The position numbers were made by a program, and so were the translations under genes. Below are positions 1 through 9,006 of a DNA stretch of 33,960 bases, in pieces; positions within the stretch are counted from its first letter, which is position 1; every line of letters begins with the position of its first letter. This DNA comes from Lachnospiraceae bacterium (GTDB lineage: Bacteria > Bacillota > Clostridia > Lachnospirales > Lachnospiraceae): NCBI GenBank assembly GCA_029052995.1, contig JAIDHZ010000165.1:1-33960 (forward strand). Direction: 5' to 3'. The notes under the pieces are model-generated. The model had not been told where the DNA came from and searched no databases. It saw only the letters and a list, made by a program, of their open reading frames with translations.

Positions 1-156
1 CGGTTATTCCCCGCAATTATAATTTTAACAAAACTTATCGTTTATTATAACTGAAAAATGACTATTTTATAAACCAAGAAATGTGATTCTGATTGCAAAG
101 AACATAGAAAATGGGTAAACTGAAATAAGAGAAATCCGGCAGAAAGGAGCAAGCAC

Positions 157-489
157 ATGGGTGTTTATCTTAATCCAAAGAATAAAGGTTTTTGGGAGTC
201 AACTCGTTCTGAAATATATGTGGATAAGACAGGGTTTATTGCGTGTACAAATAAGTGTTTAAATACAGAACAAAAATATATCTGTGTCAGTAGACCACGG
301 CGTTTTGGAAAATCTATGGCACTGAAAATGCTTGCCGCTGTTTTGGAACAGATTTATGCAGATACAGATAAGCAATTTATATTCCTGATTGATGAATGGG
401 ATTGTGTAGTGCGTGAAAGGCAGGAATCAGACGAGCTTCAGAAGAATTATCTTGATTTTTTGCGTAACCTTTTAAAGGACCGGGTATAG
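157..489 (+). pseudogene. Remnant of a DUF1703-type AAA-ATPase/PD-(D/E)XK protein (internally deleted and C-terminally truncated)
   Basis: N-terminal GVYLNPKNKGF...VDKTGFI...SRPRRFGKSMALKMLAA (Walker A region) joins directly to FIFLIDEWDCVVRE...YLDFLRNLLKD, then stops; full-length relatives are several hundred aa longer. Confidence 0.7.
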
Positions 490-637
490 TTTGAATTTCC
501 ACCTCTAATTGGGAATTTTATAGCAAAAAAACTTTATTTTTAGATTTATATAAAAAACATTGGATATACTACATTAAGAAAACATACCTGCAATGTTATG
601 TTTTAATTCAAATATAATAGAGGAAAGGAATTTTACC

Positions 638-1174
638 ATGAATAAACTAAAACCATTTATTCTGCCACTTGCTGTCTTATCTGTATTCACTCTGACAGGA
701 TGCGGGAATCAAGACAATACATCCTATAATAAACTGGAAGAAAGGGTAGAACAACTTGAACAGGAGGTTGCTTCACTGAAAAAAGCATCGACAGACAATT
801 CCATAAACAACGTTGATACTGCCGATTCCGCTGACAACACTGCTGATACACCTGCTGACACTTCCAAAAATTCCACAACTGACACTATAGAATCTCTCAC
901 AAAAGCAGTAGATGAAGTAACTGCAAAGGCAGATTCTGCCACGCCATCCGGAAATACAGATGAGAAGACAACACAATTTTTCAACCTAAAAGATGAACTG
1001 GACTTAATTGACCAACGTCTGGATTCCTACGAGGATTATATTGAATCCCAATATAAACAAGGTAATCATTCTTATGATGATTATAGAAGCCAGAAACGAA
1101 CACTAAAAGAACTGGAAGATAAATTAGATGCGTCAGAAGATAAACTAGAGCGGACTTTTAGAATAGATGACTAG
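638..1174 (+). CDS. Putative lipoprotein with coiled-coil region
   Basis: Internal ATG (638) after AGGAAAGGAA; signal peptide MNKLKPFILPLAVLSVFTLTGC with lipobox LTGC; coiled-coil KLEERVEQLEQEVASLKK. Confidence 0.75.
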   Translation: MNKLKPFILPLAVLSVFTLTGCGNQDNTSYNKLEERVEQLEQEVASLKKASTDNSINNVDTADSADNTADTPADTSKNSTTDTIESLTKAVDEVTAKADSATPSGNTDEKTTQFFNLKDELDLIDQRLDSYEDYIESQYKQGNHSYDDYRSQKRTLKELEDKLDASEDKLERTFRIDD

Positions 1175-1251
1175 TGTAGCGTCTCACTTTGAACCCGCAA
1201 TATTATAATCTGTTCAGATACCGCTGTATGTTTCCGCATTTCTACTATTCC

Positions 1252-2613
1252 TCAAACATCCTTACTACCTGCAAGAAAAGCAGCCCTATTCTTCCGAAAA
1301 GAGACATAATAATAGAAAACTCCCACCACATCTGCAAAAAACCATCCAATGGGGATCGCTGCCCAGATTCCTGTCACTCCAATCGAAGAAATCCCTGAGA
1401 GCACATATGCCAGCACGACTCTGGTTCCCAAGGAACAGACAGTAAGAATAACAGACATTCCGGGCTTTTCAACTGCTCGGTAATAGCCATAGAGCATAAA
1501 TAAAAGTCCGATCCCAAAATAAAAAGCAGCCTCAATCCGCAGATAATCTACACCTGCCTGGATGACCTTAACATTTTCTGAATCAATAAAAATACCCATC
1601 AGCGGCTTTGCAAAGAAACAAATAAACAGGCTAATCACTACACAAAACACAAAAACACAGATAACAGAATTCTTTATTCCTTTCCAAATCCGTTCTTTTT
1701 TACCTGCTCCGTAATTTTGTGCCACAAAAGTAGAAAATGCATTTCCAAAATCCTGTACCGGCATATAGGCCAGTGTATCAATTTTTACTGCCGCTGCAAA
1801 TGCCGCCATTACCACTGCTCCAAAACTATTTACCAACCCCTGTACCATAAGAATTCCAAAGTTCATCACCGATTGCTGAAGACATGTCAGAAAAGAAAAG
1901 CTGAAAATATCTTTTAAAATACCCTTTTCCCAATGCATATGCCGTTTCCTCACCCGTAATACTGGAAAACAGCAATAATAATACACTGTAATTCCAATTC
2001 CCGATACAAACTGGGAAATAACCGTTGCTGCTGCCGCTCCCTGAACTCCCCATTTATATACCACGACAAAAAGAAAATCCAGAAGGATATTCAAAATGAC
2101 AGAGACTCCCAGAAACATCAGCGGAATCACGGAATTCCCAACTGCCCGCAGCAGGTTTGCAAAAAAATTGTAAAGAAAGGTTGCCGTTATACCCGCAAAA
2201 ATACACACCAGATAATCTTTCATTAAACCCTGTATTTCAACGGGTACCTGCAAAACCTTAATCAGCCAATTAATAAGTACAAAAACGCAAACATTTAATG
2301 CGACTGTCAGGGCTCCAATAAATAAAAAGGATTGAAAAATGCCTTTGTTCAGACTTTCATAATCCTTTCTTCCAAACCGGATTGCAAAATAGACACTGCT
2401 TCCCATACAAAGCCCTATTAATATGGATGTCAAAAATGTCATCAGTGTATAAGAGGAGCCTACTGCTGCCAATGCATCCGGACCAAGAACCTTCCCGACA
2501 ATAATCGTATCAACTATATTATATAATTGCTGTAACACATTTCCTAACATAAGGGGAAATGCAAATTTTAACAATTGTACCGTAATATTTCCTGATGTTA
2601 AATCATAATTCAT
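1252..2613 (-). CDS. MATE family efflux transporter
   Basis: 453 aa polytopic protein; FAFPLMLGNVLQQLYNIVDTIIVGKVLGPDALAAVGSS and AQNYGAGKKERIWKG are MATE-like. Confidence 0.9.
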   Translation of the reverse strand: MNYDLTSGNITVQLLKFAFPLMLGNVLQQLYNIVDTIIVGKVLGPDALAAVGSSYTLMTFLTSILIGLCMGSSVYFAIRFGRKDYESLNKGIFQSFLFIGALTVALNVCVFVLINWLIKVLQVPVEIQGLMKDYLVCIFAGITATFLYNFFANLLRAVGNSVIPLMFLGVSVILNILLDFLFVVVYKWGVQGAAAATVISQFVSGIGITVYYYCCFPVLRVRKRHMHWEKGILKDIFSFSFLTCLQQSVMNFGILMVQGLVNSFGAVVMAAFAAAVKIDTLAYMPVQDFGNAFSTFVAQNYGAGKKERIWKGIKNSVICVFVFCVVISLFICFFAKPLMGIFIDSENVKVIQAGVDYLRIEAAFYFGIGLLFMLYGYYRAVEKPGMSVILTVCSLGTRVVLAYVLSGISSIGVTGIWAAIPIGWFFADVVGVFYYYVSFRKNRAAFLAGSKDV

Positions 2614-2723
2614 TGTGATATCCCCATCTTACTACAGAATTTTACTGCATTCTGTCTTATAGGCTATCGTAAAATCCGGTTCCTGTCAATGCACTGTTTT
2701 ACTATGTTCTTCTTCTGTTGTTT

Positions 2724-2870
2724 TTATTTTTTCTTATTTTGCTTTTTAAACATATCCCTGTTTAACTCCTTTTCTACCGTACACATTCCTTTTACAAACT
2801 CTTTTATGATTGGATATTGCCTTTTTACCTCATAAAGTTTCCCACTTACCATTGCATCGATTCTTTTCAT
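2724..2870 (-). CDS. Possible small ORF (48 aa) just downstream of trmB
   Basis: Manual translation MKRIDAMVSGKLYEVKRQYPIIKEFVKGMCTVEKELNRDMFKKQNKKK*, GGAG upstream of ATG; below the supplied ORF size cutoff. Confidence 0.35.
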   Translation of the reverse strand: MKRIDAMVSGKLYEVKRQYPIIKEFVKGMCTVEKELNRDMFKKQNKKK

Positions 2871-2894
2871 GTTCTCAGTCTCCAATAGTCTTTG

Positions 2895-3551
2895 CTATAT
2901 TATATTCATCTGTTCCTGCATAATATCCATACGGCAAATGGCATTTCCTTTTTCTACAAAACGGGTTTCATACTCTGTCATAATATTGCCTTTAACATAT
3001 TCAGAATGGTGAAGGTCAAATGTATGATTTAATAATTTCCAATTTGGAGCAAGCTCTACCTGTTCTAATGAAAAATTAAATAAATCCCGGTTATCAGTCT
3101 TAAAAATTACATGTCCTTTGGCTACAAGAATCTGCTCATACCGATTTAAAAACTGTACTGAAGTAAGCCTCCTTTTTGCGTGGCGATCCTTAGGCCACGG
3201 ATCAGAGAAATTCAGATAAATGCCCGCCACTTCTCCTTTCTCAAACACCTCAACAATATTTTCAGCCTCCATCCTTATAAAAAAAAGATTGGAAAGATTC
3301 TCCTCTGCCTGCTTTTCTAATGCCCGTACCAGAACAGAAGAATATTTTTCAATACCAACATAATTGTTTTCAGGATGCTGTTTTGCCAGTTCCATAATAA
3401 ACTGCCCTTTTCCCATTCCAATCTCTATGTAAACAGGATGGTCATTTCCGAATATCTCACTCCATTTTCCCTTACAATCTGTTTCATTTTTTACTGTAAA
3501 TGGGCTGTTTGCAATATCATCTCTCGCCCCCGGCACATTTCTAAGTCTCAT
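2895..3551 (-). CDS. trmB: tRNA (guanine-N7)-methyltransferase TrmB
   Basis: MRLRNVPGARDDIANSPF...YIEIGMGKGQFIMELA...NFSDPWPKDRHAKRRLT...YETRFVEKGNAICRM. Confidence 0.95.
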   Translation of the reverse strand: MRLRNVPGARDDIANSPFTVKNETDCKGKWSEIFGNDHPVYIEIGMGKGQFIMELAKQHPENNYVGIEKYSSVLVRALEKQAEENLSNLFFIRMEAENIVEVFEKGEVAGIYLNFSDPWPKDRHAKRRLTSVQFLNRYEQILVAKGHVIFKTDNRDLFNFSLEQVELAPNWKLLNHTFDLHHSEYVKGNIMTEYETRFVEKGNAICRMDIMQEQMNII

Positions 3552-3581
3552 CTTTATTCCTCCAAATTTCTTTTAGTCTAT

Positions 3582-3628
3582 TTTCTTGAATTTTCATAGT
3601 AAATAATATAACGTAAGAGTAATTACCT
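3582..3628. repeat. Left copy of 47-bp imperfect direct repeat (pair with 8112-8158)
   Basis: tttcttgaattttcatagtaaataatataacgtaagagtaattacct; 43/47 identical to 8112-8158 at constant offset 4530. Confidence 0.9.
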
Positions 3629-3726
3629 CCCAAACTGTCCATGGGTATCTCCCGTTATGTAAATCAGGCCACCATCCTTTCCGGATGTTCACCGTCCGGC
3701 AGATACCCTAATTATACCATATCTTC

Positions 3727-3872
3727 ACTGCATTTTACCTAAAATCTTTTCATAAACATCCCCATATTTCCAGCTCACTTCCAGCCTGTCCTCACCCATC
3801 ACCTTTGTGCTTGCGATCAGAGCCGTCATCACTTGCTTATCATAGGTTTCCAGATGTAGGTACTCCCTCTTC
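3727..3872 (-). pseudogene. C-terminal remnant of a large serine recombinase
   Basis: Manual reverse translation KREYLHLETYDKQVMTALIASTKVMGEDRLEVSWKYGDVYEKILGKMQ* resembles the C-terminal end of clostridial resolvase/recombinase proteins. Confidence 0.5.
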
Positions 3873-3989
3873 CCCGCTTCCTTCAAATTTCACCTCATGA
3901 AGGACACCCTTGCTCTTGGCTATACACTTCCCACTACCAGGGCGTGTTACGGATTTTCACTGATTAGATTGCGCCCATACCGGGCGCAC
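3873..3989 (-). mobile_element. Truncated group II intron 5' end (domain I-like RNA), no RT
   Basis: Minus strand starts GTGCGCCCGGTATGGGCGCAATCTAATCAGTGAAAATCCGTAACACGCCCTGGTAGTGGGAAGTG...AGCAAGGGTGTCC, a pattern remembered from bacterial group II intron 5' regions; no intron-encoded protein nearby. Confidence 0.5.
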
Positions 3990-4011
3990 CAAAAAGAAAG
4001 AGTGACATTTG

Positions 4012-5007
4012 TCACTCCTTGTTCTCCCTGCTTGCACGATATTCTTTTGTCAAAAGAAATGGCAGATACACTATCAGATAAATGCAAATACTAATCAAAG
4101 TAGACCGCCACTCCCAGACAACATCAGATGGTGATGCGGCAAACAGAGCAGATCCTACATTATTATTGATAAAATGCATAATTGCAACAGCCCAAATATT
4201 ATGCGTCCTCATATATACCCATCCAAAGAAAATACCCATTCCGACACAACCGGCAAGCTGTACTAAAATACTTTGCAAGCTAGTCTGGGGACTATAATAA
4301 AATAAATGGATAGGCAAATGCCATATCCCCCATAGCAATCCCAACACTATTACACCTTTCCTTAGTCCGAATTTCCTTTGCATAACAGGCTGTAAAAAAT
4401 ATCTCCATCCATACTCCTCACCGAAAAAGGCAGTAAAACTCAGTAAAAAATTCAATGGCATTACTGCAACATAGATAAGTGCATTTTGATTTAGTGTATA
4501 TTCCTCGGCTTTTCCAAGCAACAAACTTTCAAAAATAAAACTCAACAGACACACTGTAAAATACAGGCCAAGAAACGTCACAATTCCCATTACACTACGT
4601 TTTAAATTGTGAACAAAAGATAATCCATATGTGCCTCTTTTTTCCTTTTTCATACATATTATTTCAACAAGACAAATCGGACAGGAAAGCATCACTAATA
4701 CATTGCTTAAAATCGCAAGATTTGTTTGCGTGACTATCACACTGACCACACATAATATAACCATTATTATAGTGACTGCGGAAAATGTACAATAAAAAAC
4801 TGTAGGGAGCGGATGTTCGCAATCCTTCTTTGTCAGAAACATTGCTATCATCACTCCACAAGCAGGTAAATACATCCATGTCAAAGGGAAAATGCTTGTA
4901 TCAACACCATTTGCATATGCTATCCACATAAATATACCAAGGATAATTGGTAATCCGAATACAAAAACAAAATAAATTCTGACAGCCTCTTTTCGTATAC
5001 TATTCAT
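4012..5007 (-). CDS. CPBP family intramembrane (CAAX-type) protease
   Basis: FFGEEYGWRYFLQPVMQRKFG...LLWGIWHLPIHLFYY...AIMHFINNN motifs; start at MNSIRKEA preceded by AAGGAGG. Confidence 0.85.
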   Translation of the reverse strand: MNSIRKEAVRIYFVFVFGLPIILGIFMWIAYANGVDTSIFPLTWMYLPACGVMIAMFLTKKDCEHPLPTVFYCTFSAVTIIMVILCVVSVIVTQTNLAILSNVLVMLSCPICLVEIICMKKEKRGTYGLSFVHNLKRSVMGIVTFLGLYFTVCLLSFIFESLLLGKAEEYTLNQNALIYVAVMPLNFLLSFTAFFGEEYGWRYFLQPVMQRKFGLRKGVIVLGLLWGIWHLPIHLFYYSPQTSLQSILVQLAGCVGMGIFFGWVYMRTHNIWAVAIMHFINNNVGSALFAASPSDVVWEWRSTLISICIYLIVYLPFLLTKEYRASRENKE

Positions 5008-5277
5008 ATTAACCTCCTTATTGTTTTTTCTCACTTCTCTTCTTTAGTGCTAAAATAAATACATATAAATGCACATATAATACATGTAAATACTGATCCC
5101 ATATCACACCTCCAAATCATATATTGTACTTAGGTAATTACGAAACTCTAGTTTCCTTATCGTTCGTTGCACTGCCTGTTATCGAAGCCTTACTTTCTGC
5201 ATATAGCTGTTTATTACAAAATTTTTCTGATTTTTTCATTATTCTATCTTGCTCCTCTCATGATTTTCTTAAAACAT

Positions 5278-5934
5278 CTACATATACTTCCGAAGTGCTC
5301 CTCCTATCGCATATTTAGATACCGGTTTCTTATAAAATGCTTTGCTCAGCATAAGCGACATGACAGATCCCAGTATAATAAAACAAAAACCAATAAGAGA
5401 TGCCGTCACTATGGTCAGGCGGAATTTTATTAGGGGTAATAATATATCTGAAATCACAAAATAAACATAGGCAAAGCAGCCAAAAAGTATACTCATAAAA
5501 AAATACTTATAGGCAATCGACATATATATTATAAGAATGCATCCCATTATTCCCATGCAAACGAGATTTTTCAAATAGCCATTCTCCAGTTCAGGTGTCT
5601 TATGTGTTTCATAGATTTTTAGCAGAGTTATAGCGATTACAACAATATAGGTAAAGACTGCAATAACAAATTCTACTAAATTTGGAATCCACATTTCTAA
5701 AACACGCTTTTTCGGCGATGCTGCCACACTATTTGCACACAACAATGTAAATACAATCTGTATCAGCATCATAGGCCCCAGCATGATAAATGTTCCACCA
5801 ATCAAAAATGTTTCGTGATCAACAACGATAAAAACAATTCCCGATATAAAGACAAGAATTCCCACCAATATAGAAGATTTTAGATTAAACCCATACTTTA
5901 TTAATTTCATTCCTTTTTTCAATTCATCTGTCAT
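5278..5934 (-). CDS. Hydrophobic ABC transporter-associated membrane protein (putative permease)
   Basis: 218 aa, multiple predicted TM segments, overlaps upstream membrane gene in an ABC operon. Confidence 0.6.
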   Translation of the reverse strand: MTDELKKGMKLIKYGFNLKSSILVGILVFISGIVFIVVDHETFLIGGTFIMLGPMMLIQIVFTLLCANSVAASPKKRVLEMWIPNLVEFVIAVFTYIVVIAITLLKIYETHKTPELENGYLKNLVCMGIMGCILIIYMSIAYKYFFMSILFGCFAYVYFVISDILLPLIKFRLTIVTASLIGFCFIILGSVMSLMLSKAFYKKPVSKYAIGGALRKYM

Positions 5935-6586
5935 AATAGCTTTCCTCCGCTCGTTTTAAAATCAGCCTTCTGCCTATTACTGTTACTCCAATTCCCAATA
6001 ATACCAAAAGAACTGCCATCCAAATCCGTATATTACATCTAGGGATAAATGTACCAAATACAACTGCCACATTGCCTAAAACATAAAGGACTGCTATATT
6101 AATCCACCAGTTTACAAAAAAGCGAGTAATCAATAACCCTGTCTCTGCCAACAAATATATAGACAAAATACACATAAACAATTGCAATAGTGTGTATCTC
6201 CAATCTATCTGTTGTCCGCATACAACGACGGAATAACTTCCCGTTATGATAATTGTAATACTTAATAATCTTCTCACTGCATCCGTCATCAAACTACCTT
6301 TCAGTAAAAGAATTCCCTTCACTGATGTTTTCAGATACTCTAACCGGTTTGTTTCTCTTGAAGCAATTCCACCAAAAACAAAATAGTCTAGCATAATTTC
6401 TACCGCTATAGCCAAACTACAGGCAAACCCCATGCATATTGCTGGAAAGTACATCAATTTATGACTTAACAGATAAAGTCCCACTATAATAATGAGCGGA
6501 TATAGCAGATAGACACATGGCTTCATCCACGTTTTTACAGGCCAAAATGCATGATAACTTTTAATATACTGTTTCATAAAAATCAA
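5924..6586 (-). CDS. Hydrophobic membrane protein (putative ABC permease)
   Basis: 220 aa polytopic protein directly downstream of an ABC ATPase gene. Confidence 0.6.
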   Translation of the reverse strand: MIFMKQYIKSYHAFWPVKTWMKPCVYLLYPLIIIVGLYLLSHKLMYFPAICMGFACSLAIAVEIMLDYFVFGGIASRETNRLEYLKTSVKGILLLKGSLMTDAVRRLLSITIIITGSYSVVVCGQQIDWRYTLLQLFMCILSIYLLAETGLLITRFFVNWWINIAVLYVLGNVAVVFGTFIPRCNIRIWMAVLLVLLGIGVTVIGRRLILKRAEESYYDR

Positions 6587-6590
6587 CCTC

Positions 6591-7484
6591 CTATGCCTGC
6601 AGACTTGTGTATTTTTTCATAACTGCAACACTGATCTGTGACAGAGTCGGCATCTCCGTTGCAATATCCAGTCCCGCCAGTTTATCCAAATCCTCGGCTA
6701 AACAAATTCCTTCATATCCATAAGCATTTTTCTGAAATCCCAAAAGAATGTTTTCTGCTCTGTTTTCATCTATTTTCTCGCCTTTTATTAAGATGTATTT
6801 TTCCTTTAAATCTTCCACAAATCCCTGTTCTGCAATTCTTCCTTTTTCCATTATAATCGCATAATCTGTTACATTCTCCATATCTGAAATATTATGGGTT
6901 GAGAATAGTATACTTTTTTCTTCATTCCCCTCCTCTAAATATTCACGAATCATGGAACAGAGTTTATCCCTCATTAAAGGGTCCAAAGGAGATGCTGGTT
7001 CATCTAAAAGAAGCATTTTGGTATCTCTTGCAAATACTGCTGCGAGCATCGTTTTCATCCGCATACCATCTGACAATTTACTGATGCTCTTTTCCTTTTT
7101 TTTATTTGTATCAGGGCTTTTTACACCCAAATCCTTACAAAGATGCTCATATCTCTCCCGGTGGAATTGTTCAAACAGCAGTTCACTCACCTCACCGACC
7201 TGCTCTATCGTCCAATGCGGCATAAAATAATTTCCCGGACCTGTATAGCCAATATTCTCCCGGACCACCTTATCTTCTTTTTCTCCGTTAAAATAATCAA
7301 TCTCCCCTTTATAATCCAGACGGATTCCGGCAAGAATATTGATTAAGGTGCTCTTGCCTGCTCCATTTTCTCCGATTAACGCAGTAGCAAATCCTTTTGG
7401 TATCTGCAATTCGGGGATATTTAGTTCAAATCCCTTAAATTTCTTTGTCAAATTATTAATCGCAATTACTGATTGTATATTCAT
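6591..7484 (-). CDS. ABC transporter ATP-binding protein
   Basis: Walker A GENGAGKST, signature SKLSDGMRMK, Walker B MLLLDEPASPLDP, STHNISD switch His. Confidence 0.93.
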   Translation of the reverse strand: MNIQSVIAINNLTKKFKGFELNIPELQIPKGFATALIGENGAGKSTLINILAGIRLDYKGEIDYFNGEKEDKVVRENIGYTGPGNYFMPHWTIEQVGEVSELLFEQFHRERYEHLCKDLGVKSPDTNKKKEKSISKLSDGMRMKTMLAAVFARDTKMLLLDEPASPLDPLMRDKLCSMIREYLEEGNEEKSILFSTHNISDMENVTDYAIIMEKGRIAEQGFVEDLKEKYILIKGEKIDENRAENILLGFQKNAYGYEGICLAEDLDKLAGLDIATEMPTLSQISVAVMKKYTSLQA

Positions 7485-7503
7485 CTTCTAATCCTCCCTT
7501 TTC

Positions 7504-7875
7504 CTATTCAGCTGAATCCATTAGCATCTTCAAAATCTGAATCAGTTCATTGTTAGAAACTCCTGCAATCTTTGCCGCTGAAATTGCATTTAATAAATGC
7601 TCCTCCATTTTACGCATATGCTGTTCCCTCAACATTTCACTGTCCTGAGCGTTCACATAATATCCCTTGCCCTGAACAGCCGTAACCAAACCTTGTTTTT
7701 CCAATTCTTCATATGCCTTCATCGTTGTTATAACACTGATCCTGAGTTCCTTTGCCAATCCTCTGATAGAGGGAAGATATTCCCCCTGTTTCATTTTTCC
7801 TGACAAAATATCCTCCGTAAACTGTGCTGCTATCTGTTGATAGATAGGAACACCGGAATTTTGTAATATTTTCAT
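7504..7875 (-). CDS. GntR family (YtrA-like) transcriptional regulator
   Basis: GVPIYQQIAAQFTEDILSGKMKQGEYLPSIRGLAKELRISVITTMKAYEELEKQGLVTAVQGKGYYV; YtrA-type length and ABC operon context. Confidence 0.92.
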   Translation of the reverse strand: MKILQNSGVPIYQQIAAQFTEDILSGKMKQGEYLPSIRGLAKELRISVITTMKAYEELEKQGLVTAVQGKGYYVNAQDSEMLREQHMRKMEEHLLNAISAAKIAGVSNNELIQILKMLMDSAE

Positions 7876-7956
7876 ATTTTCACCTCAGCTTTCATGCCCA
7901 ACTACTGTTTATATGTTATATATACACTATAATCAGTTTCTTGTCAATATGCAATT

Positions 7957-8011
7957 AAAAAAACTGTCACACCAAACATATAAAAATATTGTTTAGTGCA
8001 ACAGTCTTTTT
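7957..8011. terminator. Hairpin resembling a bidirectional intrinsic terminator
   Basis: aaaaaaactgtcacaccaaaca / tgtttagtgcaacagtcttttt: 22-nt arms with four non-identical positions, A-rich one side, T-rich the other. Confidence 0.7.
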
Positions 8012-8111
8012 AAAACGACTATACCAAATTCATGCTTTGCCTTTCCGGCACGGATTCACTAAGTTTCCACTGTTTACAAAATAAATTAATCAACTACTCC
8101 CTTAGGATTTG

Positions 8112-8158
8112 TTTCTTGAGTTTTCATAGTAATTAATATAACGTAAGAATATTTACCT
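8112..8158. repeat. Right copy of 47-bp imperfect direct repeat; overlaps stop codon of fic-like gene
   Basis: tttcttgagttttcatagtaattaatataacgtaagaatatttacct; see 3582-3628. Confidence 0.9.
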
Positions 8159-8899
8159 GATTGGAATCCGAAAATATTTTAACAAATCCTGATAGGTATC
8201 CTGACCATGAAGGCAGGTATCCACCAAATATCCCTTTTCATTTCCATATTTCTTCAATCCCCTATAATAAAATTGCTTATAAGTATCCTCGATCAATATT
8301 GGAACAATATTATTTTTTAGACATTCTTTGAACATAATCATTCTTCTGACTCTCCCATTTCCATCCTGAAAAGGATGAATACATTCAAACCGATAATGAA
8401 ATTCAATGATATCTTCTGCCACTACTTTTCTTTTTGCATTGTATTCTCCAAGCAGCCTGCTAATGTCAGCCTCAACGTCTTCCGGAGCTGATGTTTCTCT
8501 GTCTCCTACAACGTTCGGTTTTATTTTATAATCTCCAACATGGAACCATTCTTTCCGGCTATCGGACGTTCCTGTCTTTAATATACGATGAAACTGCTTT
8601 ATGATTTCATCTGTTAACTCCTTCTCTGCAACATCTAACAAATAACGAAATGCCTCAAAATGATTCACTGTTGCAATAATGTCATCTACATTAATACTTT
8701 CTGCCTCTTCCACACAAATTGTATTTGTTTCATAAATATAACGAGTTTGATCTTCTGACAAACGGCTGCCCTCTATGCGATTGGAATTATATGCCAGCTT
8801 AACTTGAGTTGTATGGTAAATACCAGCCTTCAAATTCATGCTTTTTTCTTCTCTCAATACATTTAATAAAGGATTATCTGACACCATGTTAATTGACAT
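8153..8899 (-). CDS. Fic domain protein
   Basis: Catalytic motif IHPFQDGNGRVRR (HPFxDGNGRxxR); upstream inhibitory-helix-like SNRIEG ((S/T)xxxE(G/N)). Confidence 0.93.
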   Translation of the reverse strand: MSINMVSDNPLLNVLREEKSMNLKAGIYHTTQVKLAYNSNRIEGSRLSEDQTRYIYETNTICVEEAESINVDDIIATVNHFEAFRYLLDVAEKELTDEIIKQFHRILKTGTSDSRKEWFHVGDYKIKPNVVGDRETSAPEDVEADISRLLGEYNAKRKVVAEDIIEFHYRFECIHPFQDGNGRVRRMIMFKECLKNNIVPILIEDTYKQFYYRGLKKYGNEKGYLVDTCLHGQDTYQDLLKYFRIPIR

Positions 8900-8952
8900 A
8901 TTCTACCTCCTCAAGCACAAAGTATTTATATTGGCAAACATTGTATCACGTT

Positions 8953-9006
8953 TTTCTACTTTGGCAGTTTGGATGATATTATCAATCCAAACTGCCAAAG
9001 TAGAAA
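8953..9006. repeat. Perfect 22-bp inverted repeat between fic-like gene and T7SS locus end
   Basis: TTTCTACTTTGGCAGTTTGGAT-gatattatca-ATCCAAACTGCCAAAGTAGAAA. Confidence 0.95.

Noticed and set aside
724-984. Minus-strand ORFs 687-878, 724-984 and 773-976
   Set aside because: All antisense to the lipoprotein gene, biased composition, no start context.
3873-3989. A complete group II intron
   Set aside because: Only a 5' domain I-like stretch is present; no reverse transcriptase ORF or domain V/VI found nearby.
3897-4094. 65-aa plus-strand ORF and the neighbouring 4082-4297 ORF
   Set aside because: Overlap the group II intron remnant and the antisense of the CPBP protease gene.
7876-7960. GntR operator palindrome around tgttatatatacac
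   Set aside because: AT-rich and only partially symmetric; cannot be distinguished from ordinary promoter composition by eye.
8153-8899. Fic protein as a T7SS effector
   Set aside because: No WXG/LXG domain or C-terminal export motif; separated from the locus by the inverted repeat and likely has its own promoter.
8953-9006. Calling the 22-bp inverted repeat an intrinsic terminator for the T7SS operon
   Set aside because: In the operon direction the stem is followed by AAAAACG rather than a U-run, so only a repeat/possible operator is claimed.
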